Assembly: GCF_003967515.1 (NCBI RefSeq)
Contig: NZ_BIFQ01000002.1
Location: forward strand, 1,860,001-1,924,000
Length of the DNA: 64,000 nucleotides
Reading direction: 5' to 3'
From: Dictyobacter aurantiacus
GTDB lineage: Bacteria; Chloroflexota; Ktedonobacteria; Ktedonobacterales; Ktedonobacteraceae
This document shows, one piece after another, positions 27,245-37,935 of this stretch. Below the pieces are notes generated by a model, which was not told the origin of the DNA, did not search any database, and saw nothing but the letters and a program-made list of their open reading frames with translations. Within the stretch, counting starts at the first letter, position 1; every line of letters starts with the position of its first letter. A program made the position numbers and the translations under genes.

Positions 27245-28585
27245 CTAGTTCCCCGCGTTTCGGATCGCTGTATCGCTCTGCTGTTTGACGTTGCTTACCC
27301 ACGTATCGATATTGATCTCCCCGATCAAGTAGCGGTCCGTCTGATCTTGCAAGATTTTTGTGATTTCGGCCGAGGCGGTTGAGATTGTTGGCACGCTGTA
27401 TTTCGCAGGGGTGTCAAAGTGCAGGCGTTTATACGACTCGACATCAAAAACCTGATCCTTTTTCGGACCGAGGATACCATTGATACTGGTATTTACATCG
27501 GTACCAGGGAAGGCTGGAATTCTGCCGCTAGGGATCATGTATTTTGCCCCATCGGTCAGATGATAGCGCAAAAAGGTCCAGGCTGCCTCTTTATTTTGCG
27601 ACCGCGTATTCAGATGGATCCAACTCCCCAGGCCGCCTGGTGAATATGGCTGATCAACACCGGTCGGCGTTGGGATGGGAGCAAACGCCGTGACAAAATC
27701 ATGGGGATAATTGGTCGTATCAGCAATGTAGCGTATCCAGGTGCCCTGAGCATATCCCATCAACACCTGCCCTTTTAAATAGGTGCTCTGAGAATAGACA
27801 CGCAAGTTCTGCGCCATCACCTCGGTCCAGGGGAACGCGCTTTTTTCGACAATCATATTGCGGTGCAACTCAAGCGATTGCCTGAAAATCGGATCGTCAA
27901 AGTTGGATGTATGCGCATCCTTGTAGTTGGCGTTGGCCCCATATTTGGCAAACGCCAGGTCGGGCGTATCAAAGGTGCCATAGACGTTCTTGCCAGAGAC
28001 CTCTTTGGCGATAGCATGAAACTCATCAACCGTCCACTGCTGAGGCATCTTAATGCCAGTCTTTTCCAGCAACGTCTTATTTAAGAAATAGCCGCCCGTA
28101 TCTGTCGCAGTTGGCAGGCCAAAATAGGTGCCTTTGACTTTGACAATCCCCTGTGTACTATCAACCCACTGCTTGACCTCTTTATCCTGCGCGATATAGG
28201 ACGAAAGATCCTGCGAGGCTCCAGCATCAATACGTTTGAACATGTAAGCGGGAACATAGTCGACAAAGACATCGACTAATCCATTCGCGCTCAAAGCTGT
28301 GTCAAGCTTGACATTCCCTGGCGCATCATTGACATAGCGGGTATAAATAACTTTTATGTCGGGATGAAGCTTGTTAAAGGCCGCAACCAGATCATTTGGC
28401 CCTTTATCAGCTGGAACGCCGCCCCAGAAATGCACGGTAACCGGGCCCGCGCTTTTGGCGGGTGCGCCTCCACAAGCTGCTAATAGAGAAGCGGTGGCCG
28501 CGGTGCCAAGCACTCCTCCTAAAAAAGTACGGCGATTCATCTGGCCAGAAAATAATGAAGTAACTTTTGGTTGGTCGAGTGTCAT
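27245..28585 (-). CDS. ABC transporter sugar-binding lipoprotein
   Basis: 446-residue extracellular binding protein. MNRRTFLGG is a Tat motif and LLAAC gives a lipobox with Cys38, so this is a Tat-exported lipoprotein like the one at 12770. The mature part has the family features VTVHFWGGVPADKGPNDLV, FNKLHPDIKV and TYFGLPTATDTGGYFLNK. AGGAGAG lies 8 nt before the ATG. It follows the glycosidase gene after a 97-bp gap that may hold an extra promoter. The imported sugar is unknown. Confidence 0.9.
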   Translation of the reverse strand: MTLDQPKVTSLFSGQMNRRTFLGGVLGTAATASLLAACGGAPAKSAGPVTVHFWGGVPADKGPNDLVAAFNKLHPDIKVIYTRYVNDAPGNVKLDTALSANGLVDVFVDYVPAYMFKRIDAGASQDLSSYIAQDKEVKQWVDSTQGIVKVKGTYFGLPTATDTGGYFLNKTLLEKTGIKMPQQWTVDEFHAIAKEVSGKNVYGTFDTPDLAFAKYGANANYKDAHTSNFDDPIFRQSLELHRNMIVEKSAFPWTEVMAQNLRVYSQSTYLKGQVLMGYAQGTWIRYIADTTNYPHDFVTAFAPIPTPTGVDQPYSPGGLGSWIHLNTRSQNKEAAWTFLRYHLTDGAKYMIPSGRIPAFPGTDVNTSINGILGPKKDQVFDVESYKRLHFDTPAKYSVPTISTASAEITKILQDQTDRYLIGEINIDTWVSNVKQQSDTAIRNAGN

Positions 28586-28682
28586 CTTAGACTCTCCTTC
28601 TCGCTTCCCGGCTGTCTGCGGGAAAACATCTTTCTACCGGCGCAAAAATAAACAGATGTCATACTTACAACAGGTTACGATG

Positions 28683-29705
28683 TTACGTGGGCATTAACAG
28701 TGGTATGCGTAAACTATACGGCTGGGAATCAGCGGCCTCTCGAACCGCGCAGATAAGGACGCGGGGCATCCCATCCTCAAACCAGATCTGTGGCCGCTCG
28801 ATTCTCTCAACTGACTGACTCTGACCATCTTGCCACCGGATCTCGCGACGAAATGCCAGAGCAGGTTGGGCAGGCTGCCAGTTAATACCATCGCTCGATT
28901 GCAATAAGGCGACCGATCCTCTCTGATCATGAGTGAAATAGCCATGAAAATCTTTTATCAGGCAATAGTACGTTCCAGATTGATACCAGATAAATGGATC
29001 TTCAACGGCCCAGCTTTCCATTGGATGAGCAATAGCAGGCTCGGGTTGCTTATAAAATGGTCCAAGTGGATGCTTGGCGGTTGCTATGCCTGCGACAACA
29101 TCACCTCCTTTAGGAAGCGGTCCCAGACCGACTCCTTTGTACATCATCAAAATTGCGCCATCGGGTGTCTCACAGCAGCTTGGATTACTGGTAACAAGAG
29201 CATCCCAGGATGTGGAGGATGTCTCAACCACTGGCTGTGCCGCACGTATCCAGGGGCCCGCCGGGGTATCCGCAACAGCAACGCCGATACGCTGATTATT
29301 CCGATAGCGCCACCAGAGGTCTGAAGACGGCTCTGCCTCTGCTGAATGCTGGACCACAGGCCCGTGGGTCCCCATGTAGTAAAGGTAATACTTGCCTCGC
29401 CAGTGAATGATAGTGGGATTATGCGACACCTGGTCCCAGACCTCGTCTCGTCTGTATGGCAAGGTCACTCCTTGAAAGGTAAAGGTGCCAAAGAGCGAGG
29501 GCGAGGTCGCGTAGGCAATCTCTGAATGGGTCACCCAGGCTTCAAACCCCATGTGTTGGGGCCAGCGGGCGAAAAAAAGATAATACAGGCCATCGGCATC
29601 GCGTGTCAGGCAACCACACCACACATACCAGCCAGGCATGCTGAACCGGGCTGTTTCCGGCGCGGCCTGTAGCCAATCGTTAAAAGGTGCTACTGGTTGC
29701 TCCAT
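28683..29705 (-). CDS. Five-bladed beta-propeller glycoside hydrolase (GH43/GH32/GH117-like)
   Basis: 340 residues without a signal peptide, so probably cytosolic. Repeating blade motifs are visible: DADGLYYLFFARWP, NPTIIHWRGKYYLYYMG, AVEDPFIWYQSGTYYCLIK and IERPQIWFEDGMPRVLI. The EDPF element resembles the catalytic acid region of GH43-like enzymes, but I cannot assign the exact family or substrate. First gene of the operon with the importer; a LacI gene follows the same direction upstream and a LacI-type operator lies at 29756-29771, in its promoter region. Confidence 0.75.
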   Translation of the reverse strand: MEQPVAPFNDWLQAAPETARFSMPGWYVWCGCLTRDADGLYYLFFARWPQHMGFEAWVTHSEIAYATSPSLFGTFTFQGVTLPYRRDEVWDQVSHNPTIIHWRGKYYLYYMGTHGPVVQHSAEAEPSSDLWWRYRNNQRIGVAVADTPAGPWIRAAQPVVETSSTSWDALVTSNPSCCETPDGAILMMYKGVGLGPLPKGGDVVAGIATAKHPLGPFYKQPEPAIAHPMESWAVEDPFIWYQSGTYYCLIKDFHGYFTHDQRGSVALLQSSDGINWQPAQPALAFRREIRWQDGQSQSVERIERPQIWFEDGMPRVLICAVREAADSQPYSLRIPLLMPT

Positions 29706-29755
29706 ATCCTGACCAGGCTCCTTTCAGTACATGTTGTCATCATGTATGGACGTAT

Positions 29756-29771
29756 TGATAACGCTTTATGA
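29756..29771. promoter_or_regulatory. LacI-type operator TGATAACGCTTTATGA
   Basis: An imperfect 8-8 palindrome with the central CG typical of LacI-family sites; 6 of 8 positions in each half are complementary. It lies 50 bp upstream of the beta-propeller glycosidase and 40 bp after the LacI gene, so it fits repression of the transporter operon. Confidence 0.5.
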
Positions 29772-29811
29772 CTATAGTCTCGTAACAAATGAGAAGCAAA
29801 GATAAGAATGC

Positions 29812-30870
29812 TTAAATAGCTTTTCGCGCGTGGGATGCTCTCATAATCAGCCTCATCGGCACCACTATACGTAATGCATATTCGTTCTGATGTGTTAACA
29901 GGGCTAACAGGCGCTGGGCCGCGATTTCACCCATCCGTTGCCAATCCAGATGAATTGTCGATAATGGAGGTGTCGTAAATTGCGCGATTGGCTCGTCGTA
30001 ACATCCCATGATAGAGAGCTGCTCGGGGACCGCGATACCGGCTTCTTGCAGCGCATAGAGCCCTCCTAAAGCAAGCAGGTCAGAAGCATAAATAATAGCG
30101 CTAAAATCGGCTTCAGCTTTTCGTGCCAGTAGCTTCTGGGTCGCTTGATATCCATCATGAGGAGTGAAATCTTCCGCGGAAATAACCAGTTGCTCATGAT
30201 AGCAATCACCAGACTGACACAGGCCAAGCTGATATCCCGAAAGCTTATCCTGGCTCGTCGTCGTTGTCACAGGGCCATTAACGAACGCAATCTGATGATG
30301 GTCATTCTGGACCAGAACCTTCATCGCTTCCACAAAACCGGAGAGATAGTCTCCCTGTACGCAGTTCACCATGCGTATACCAAGGTGAGCGCCCACCAGC
30401 ACAAAAGGCACATTGGCTTCCTCTAATGTATCAATCACACTGGCGGCAACCATTCCACCGACAATGATGACTCCCTTTGCCTGAGCTAAAAGAGCGAGAT
30501 CTTCAGGCGTGGGAGCCTCTAACCTGATACGCTGGATCGTCATCAGGGTATTGGAACGCTGGCAGACCAGCTCTATTCCATTGCATACAACAGGGCCGAA
30601 ACTTGAGAATTGCCGATTATCTTCATTCCCCTGCCTGTATGGCGTGTCCTGAAGAATCTGTACCCCACTGACGGCAACCGTGATGGCATGGTTAGTGGCA
30701 GAGTTTTGCCCCAGGCTAGCAAAGTTTAATGGGTAGCCAAACTCTTTCAGGACTGCCATGACTTCTTCGCGCGTCTTTGCATCCACGGTAGGATGATTGT
30801 TAATCACGCGTGAGACTGTTGACAGTGAGACATGAGCTCGTTCAGCAATATCTCGCAATTTGATGCGCAT
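29812..30870 (-). CDS. LacI family transcriptional regulator of the second sugar operon
   Basis: 352-residue repressor: HTH IKLRDIAERAHVSLSTVSRVIN, hinge GYPLNFASLG and ligand domain ending LSIMGCYDEPIAQFTTPPLSTIHL. Start ATG 30870 gives the usual MRIKLRDIA opening; a GTG 33 bp upstream would add 11 residues. It sits 106 bp before, and on the same strand as, the glycosidase-transporter-oxidoreductase operon, of which it is the likely regulator through the site at 29756-29771. The gap upstream is AT-rich. Confidence 0.9.
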   Translation of the reverse strand: MRIKLRDIAERAHVSLSTVSRVINNHPTVDAKTREEVMAVLKEFGYPLNFASLGQNSATNHAITVAVSGVQILQDTPYRQGNEDNRQFSSFGPVVCNGIELVCQRSNTLMTIQRIRLEAPTPEDLALLAQAKGVIIVGGMVAASVIDTLEEANVPFVLVGAHLGIRMVNCVQGDYLSGFVEAMKVLVQNDHHQIAFVNGPVTTTTSQDKLSGYQLGLCQSGDCYHEQLVISAEDFTPHDGYQATQKLLARKAEADFSAIIYASDLLALGGLYALQEAGIAVPEQLSIMGCYDEPIAQFTTPPLSTIHLDWQRMGEIAAQRLLALLTHQNEYALRIVVPMRLIMRASHARKAI

Positions 30871-31044
30871 AGAATGTGTTCCAATCTGTGCGAAATGGTG
30901 CACTGCTGTTATTTATTGTTAAGTATAGAGAAAGAAAAATTTTTTTTCAATCCTTTCGCAAAATCTGCAAAAAAATTTCAATGATGTTGTTTGAGAATGT
31001 GCTTTGCTCTCGTCGTATAGGGGGACGTGAGCGCCTCCGCACGG

Positions 31045-31073
31045 GCGGCCGCTATGCGGCCGCACTTTTTTTT
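31045..31073 (+). terminator. GC-rich hairpin followed by eight T, intrinsic terminator form
   Basis: GCGGCCGC at 31045-31052 and 31056-31063 pair around a 3-nt loop, then AC and T8 (31066-31073). This is the classic rho-independent form on the plus strand. It belongs to a module, 31023-31073, that recurs in inverted orientation at 54219-54272, and it lies just ahead of the 38-bp repeat array. Confidence 0.6.
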
Positions 31074-31116
31074 ATGGTGGGGCATGGGGCGCTGTAGCGC
31101 CCCATGCCCCACCATA
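31073..31116. repeat. Perfect 21-bp inverted repeat at left border of the 38-bp array
   Basis: Arms 31073-31093 and 31096-31116 are exactly complementary with a 2-nt centre. The right arm runs into the first array unit. It resembles in composition (CATGGGGCGC) the second hairpin at 31366-31409 (CATGAGGGGCGC), so the two bracket the array. Confidence 0.8.
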
Positions 31117-31302
31117 TGGAAAGGAGGTGAGCGTGCTGAAGCCAGAGACCCATATGGAAAGGAGGTGAGCGTGCTGAAGCCAGCGGCCCATATGGAAAGG
31201 AGGTGAGCGTGCTGAAGCCAGAGGCCCATATGGAAAGGAGGTGAGCGTGCTGAAGCCAGAGGCCCATATGGAAAGGAGGTGAGCGTGCTGAAACCAGAAA
31301 CC
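31113..31302 (+). repeat. Tandem array: five 38-bp units, each with a Shine-Dalgarno site and an 11-codon frame
   Basis: Units begin at 31113, 31151, 31189, 31227 and 31265 (period exactly 38), with a decayed sixth after 31302. Each has GGAAAGGAGGTGAGC followed by GTG. From that GTG runs an 11-codon frame, VLKPEAHMERR, whose last codons and stop (GAA AGG AGG TGA) are themselves the Shine-Dalgarno site of the next unit; the next GTG comes 2 nt after the stop. Frames: 31133-31168 (E-T variant), 31171-31206 (A-A), 31209-31244, 31247-31282. No spacers, so not CRISPR. Whether the peptides are made is unknown. Confidence 0.85.
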
Positions 31303-31590
31303 TATGAGGAAAGAAGACGCGTACAACGCCCAGACAACTTCTGGTGCTGCCGCACCCTTTTTGCGTGTTGGTACATGAGGGGCGCATCCGCGCCCCTCAT
31401 GTACCAACAATTATATGACCTGCGAGCACCGCGGGTGCGAAAAGCCAGGTACACGCTGAAAAAATATTGCAGTTTTTTCTATAGCATTGCGCAAAAATAT
31501 TTCTACCAGGTATACTCGTGTGGAAAGTTGTTTCATATTTCTTGCCGCATAGAGCAAAAGATACGTGCTCAACTTGTGTTTATCATTTGA
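31285..31590 (+). CDS. Hypothetical 101-codon frame continuing the last array unit
   Basis: Starts at GTG 31285 behind the fifth perfect AAAGGAGGTGAGC site with the same VLKPE opening as the mini-cistrons. Here the ERR-stop codons have changed (GAA AGA AGA CGC), which removes the stop, and the frame goes on for 101 codons. The rest (RRVQRPDNFWCCRTLF and onward) is Arg/Tyr/Cys-rich, spans the perfect hairpin at 31366-31409 and runs into the AT-rich promoter region of GH16, so the distal part is doubtful as protein. No family recognised. It could be a real product of the array or merely an open frame. Confidence 0.3.
   Translation: MLKPETYEERRRVQRPDNFWCCRTLFACWYMRGASAPLMYQQLYDLRAPRVRKARYTLKKYCSFFYSIAQKYFYQVYSCGKLFHISCRIEQKIRAQLVFII
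31366..31409. repeat. Perfect 20-bp inverted repeat at right border of the array
   Basis: Arms 31366-31385 and 31390-31409 are exactly complementary around the loop ATCC. Without a T-run it is not a clear terminator. It lies 64 bp after the array and mirrors the hairpin on its left side. Confidence 0.8.
31487..31516 (+). promoter_or_regulatory. Possible promoter of the GH16 gene
   Basis: TATACT at 31511-31516 is a good -10 box; TTGCGC at 31487-31492 with an 18-bp spacer is a weak -35. The -35 lies in TTGCGCAA, an 8-bp palindrome, which could be a repressor site. About 110 bp before the GH16 start. Confidence 0.35.
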
Positions 31591-31623
31591 GTGATGTTCA
31601 TTTTCATGGAGGAAAAGGACGAC

Positions 31624-33030
31624 ATGATGAGATTACAGCACTGCTACCGTATTACCGATCTTCGTAGCACCAGTCTCGCGAGCATCATAGCTCAGACCCG
31701 GCAACGGTGGAGGCCTGTATTGGTGGGGCTTTTGCTCTTGGTTCTAATCAGCGGTACACTATTTTTCGGCCCGGTGCTGATTAGCCATGCCTCGCCACCG
31801 TCTCCAACCAGCTACTATCACCTGGCATTCTCTGATGATTTCAGCGGCACCAACACAGATCTGGAAAAAAATTGGACCTATCGTCTTGGAAAGCGTACGT
31901 TCTCCTATGCAGATGGCACCACACATACTTCCATTCAACAGGCAAGCAATGTTGTCGAGGGCGGCGGCTTGCTGACCATCAATCTGACCAAAGATCCCAC
32001 CAAGGCAAATACATACTATGCAGGTGGAGTTATCACCAAACAGCGTTTCCGCTATGGATACTATGAAGTCCAGGCGAAAAGCACTGCGCAAGCTGGCTGG
32101 CACCCCGCTTTCTGGCGCATACACAGTGATGGCAGTGCTGACAGCAGCGGCAATACCATTCTGACATGTCCTACTATGGAGATTGATGGCTTCGAATTTA
32201 ACACTTACTCCAATAGCCTGGCTGATCAGAATTTTTATGAACATGCTGCTGACGGATCGTGCCCCTCTATCTACAGCGTGCAAAGCGGTAACTATACTCT
32301 GAAAGATGCAACTGGTACAGCTATCGATGAGACAGCCTGGCATACATATGGCTTTACCTATAATGAGAGCGGTATGAGCTTCTATGTCGATAACGTCTTG
32401 CAGAAAACGCTCTCGTCGCAAGCGCTCTCTGCCAGTTACCGCACCGATTGTACGATCAGCTCACTGGTCTCCACCAATCCAAATGCTGGCAGCTGTCCTC
32501 CTATCCAGGACTTTACGCAAGTCTGGCTCAGCTGCATTCAGTATGGGCAAACAGTTGGTACAACGCCGACCAGTATACAATTTCGCAATTTCAAGTATTA
32601 TCAAAAGGACTACTACGTAGATAACGATAGTGCTAGCAGCGACTTTGGTCCTTCCGATGGTACATACAGCGAGACTGGTGTCTGGACGACAAGCTCCCTG
32701 GCTGGATTTGGCGAGTCAAGCTCGCGTTATTCTAATACCAACAACGCAACCGCGAACTGGAAACTGACGCTTCCCTCAGGAACAACCGGCAGTTATGATG
32801 TTTACCTGTATATTGTTGCCAATAGCAACAATGATACCGCTGGAAAGGTTCAGTTTAATCACGGAGGCACCATTGAACCAACGCAGACCATCAATTTTGC
32901 CGCCACCCCAGGTGGCTGGCTCAAAATCGGAACGTATAACCTCCTGGGGGGAGAAGTAGAGAGTGTAACGCTTACGCAAACGAACAGCTATGCTCGTGCA
33001 GACTCCATCAAATTGGTACGTGTAGGTTAA
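31624..33030 (+). CDS. Secreted glycoside hydrolase family 16 with C-terminal golvesin-like domain
   Basis: 468 residues. A long signal peptide or anchor (RPVLVGLLLLVLISGTLFFGP) is followed by the GH16 jelly roll; Glu186, Asp188 and Glu191 in MEIDGFEF are the nucleophile, helper and acid/base of the ExDxxE motif. HPAFWRIHSDG before it is family-typical. Laminarinase or other endo-beta-glucanase activity is likely. From about residue 330 a second domain (YYVDNDSASSDFGPSDG...YDVYLYI...AKVQF-like) resembles golvesin C-terminal beta-sandwich modules, perhaps for binding. ATG 31624 is chosen because AAAGGA lies 5 nt upstream. Convergent with the tricorn gene; a 60-bp palindrome follows. Confidence 0.85.
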   Translation: MMRLQHCYRITDLRSTSLASIIAQTRQRWRPVLVGLLLLVLISGTLFFGPVLISHASPPSPTSYYHLAFSDDFSGTNTDLEKNWTYRLGKRTFSYADGTTHTSIQQASNVVEGGGLLTINLTKDPTKANTYYAGGVITKQRFRYGYYEVQAKSTAQAGWHPAFWRIHSDGSADSSGNTILTCPTMEIDGFEFNTYSNSLADQNFYEHAADGSCPSIYSVQSGNYTLKDATGTAIDETAWHTYGFTYNESGMSFYVDNVLQKTLSSQALSASYRTDCTISSLVSTNPNAGSCPPIQDFTQVWLSCIQYGQTVGTTPTSIQFRNFKYYQKDYYVDNDSASSDFGPSDGTYSETGVWTTSSLAGFGESSSRYSNTNNATANWKLTLPSGTTGSYDVYLYIVANSNNDTAGKVQFNHGGTIEPTQTINFAATPGGWLKIGTYNLLGGEVESVTLTQTNSYARADSIKLVRVG

Positions 33031-33057
33031 TCGCGCATTGACAAAAGGCGAGTTAGC

Positions 33058-33117
33058 CTTTGTCAAGGAGGAGTTGCGGTGGATAGCGCTATCCACCGCA
33101 ACTCCTCCTTGACAAAG
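33058..33117. terminator. Perfect 60-bp palindrome after GH16, bidirectional terminator candidate
   Basis: Bases 33058-33087 are the exact reverse complement of 33088-33117, with no loop. It lies 28 bp after the GH16 stop in the 369-bp gap before the convergent tricorn gene. A competing smaller hairpin is formed by TTGACAAAAGGC (33038-33049) with GCCTTTGTCAA (33056-33066), which shares the left flank. The remaining ~280 bp of the gap shows nothing recognised. Confidence 0.7.
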
Positions 33118-33399
33118 CGTATATCAGACCCCGGATCATCTCTCTTAAAATGCTGATTGGTTGGGCCGAGAGAGATGTGCCTGTGAAGGCGGGAGCCAGG
33201 CCATCCAGGAAGCTTTCCCACGTTTTTCAGCATATAGATACGCAAGAAAAGCAAGATAGAAGAAGTTTTGCTCCTTTGTCTGGAGCCTGTTTTGAACGTT
33301 TGATGAAAAACGGATGGAACAGGCTCTAGCAAGGTCAATGCTTGATGCTTCGTGCCATAGAGACCGCTGGCCAGAAGCGTATTCCTATCTTTTCGCTGC

Positions 33400-36651
<3,252 letters not shown>

Positions 36652-36922
36652 GAATCCTCCTTCAGGAACGTACTCCAGCCGTGAAACGAGGCCGAGTGAG
36701 AGAATATGTGTTATTGTAGCAGAAATCTGAGCCGTTCGACAAACATTCAAATATGTCTGATCTATAGATATTTGGAGTTTTTTCTTTCCGTACTATTCAT
36801 ATGTGTTTTCTTTCGCTTCCCCTTTCTGTTTTTCTGAATATCTGTGATAGATTGATATATGAGCATCCAGTCTGATTTGGATAAGCAAGTTACACATATA
36901 ACATAGAAACGAGAGGGAAGAA

Positions 36923-37636
36923 TTGATACAGGTTACTCCTGCTCCAGGCGCGGTCCCGATCATGGCTATTGCCGCCCATCCCGATGATATTGAGAGTTGG
37001 TGTGCAGGTACCCTTGCACAGGCTATCGATCAAGGAGCTACGGTGCGTCTGTTGCTTGTGACATCGGGAGAACATGGATCCTCAGATCCCCAGCGGCAAG
37101 CGTACGAGGTGGCCGCTCAGCGAGAGGAAGAAGCACAAAAAGCGGCGATGCTGCTTGGTATTACTGAGGTGGTATTTTTGCGCTACCCTGATGGAGATGT
37201 CGAAAATACGCGCGCCTTACGCGCTGACCTGGTGGCATGGACGCGCCGCTGGCAACCTGCCATCGTATTTACCCACGATCCCGAGCATCCCTATCCAGCC
37301 TACCTGTGCCATCGGGATCACCGGGTGGTTGGGCGTGCCGCCCTCGATGCGGTCTACCCCCTGGCTCGCGATCATCTGGCCTTTGCCGAACAGGTGCAGG
37401 CAGGACTGTCACCGCACGCTGTTGGTGAGGTCTGGTTGTTTGCAAGCCATGCCGCTGATGCGTATGTAGATATCAGCGCTGGCTTCGATCGGAAATTGGA
37501 GGCCCGGCTCGCTCACGAGAGCCAGACCGCGGACCCTCTTGCTTTGAGAGAGGGATGGCGAAAACGCGCGGCATCGATTGGAAGCAATGCCAACCTTGCG
37601 GTCGCTGAAGCATTTATGCGGTTGTATCTCGACTGA
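36923..37636 (+). CDS. PIG-L (LmbE) family deacetylase
   Basis: 237-residue zinc-dependent N-deacetylase. AHPDD at residues 18-22 supplies catalytic Asp and zinc ligands and CHRDHRVVG the third ligand region; FLRYPDGDV and THDPEHPYP are family features. Members act on GlcNAc-type substrates, including mycothiol and bacillithiol precursors; the exact substrate is not evident. The start is TTG with GAGGGA upstream; an ATG 39 bp downstream (before AIAAHPDD) would be very close to the active site motif. Monocistronic, with a terminator at 37753-37787. Confidence 0.85.
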   Translation: MIQVTPAPGAVPIMAIAAHPDDIESWCAGTLAQAIDQGATVRLLLVTSGEHGSSDPQRQAYEVAAQREEEAQKAAMLLGITEVVFLRYPDGDVENTRALRADLVAWTRRWQPAIVFTHDPEHPYPAYLCHRDHRVVGRAALDAVYPLARDHLAFAEQVQAGLSPHAVGEVWLFASHAADAYVDISAGFDRKLEARLAHESQTADPLALREGWRKRAASIGSNANLAVAEAFMRLYLD

Positions 37637-37752
37637 ATGGTGCAGGTGAGGAAGCACATGGCGCTACATTGGCTAAGAGGATACCTTTCAGGCCCGTGGC
37701 GGCATAGCGATTCTGAATGCATATCGTGAAGGCATCGATGAGCTGATCCAGG

Positions 37753-37787
37753 AGAGGAAAGCCTTCTCACCTCGGCTTTCCTCTTTT
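37753..37787 (+). terminator. Intrinsic terminator after the PIG-L gene
   Basis: AGAGGAAAGCC (37753-37763) pairs with GGCTTTCCTCT (37774-37784) and runs into TTTT at 37784-37787. It lies about 115 bp downstream of the PIG-L stop; the rest of this 300-bp gap holds no recognised gene. Confidence 0.65.
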
Positions 37788-37935
37788 AGTGAAAGTCCCG
37801 CGCTTCTACAGACAGCGTTTAAGCATGCATCCAGGTAATGCATGAGCCAATGCCAGGATCCCACGCCGCCAGTTGCAGATACGCTGCGGCCTGTCCTATC
37901 GCATACATCGACCCATGCCCGCAATGGATGGTATG

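Noticed and set aside
31113..31302. CRISPR array
   Set aside because: The 38-bp units abut directly with no variable spacers and no cas genes are near.
31052..31410. Three overlapping minus-strand frames through the 38-bp array, coding repeats like HLLSIWASGFSTLTSFPYG
   Set aside because: The unit has no stop in any reverse frame and 38 is not a multiple of 3, so all three frames stay open by simple arithmetic. None has a ribosome site or family match.
37676..37836. Open frame reading ARGGIAILNAYREG after the PIG-L gene
   Set aside because: It lacks a start and ribosome site and contains the terminator hairpin at 37753-37787, so it is treated as non-coding.
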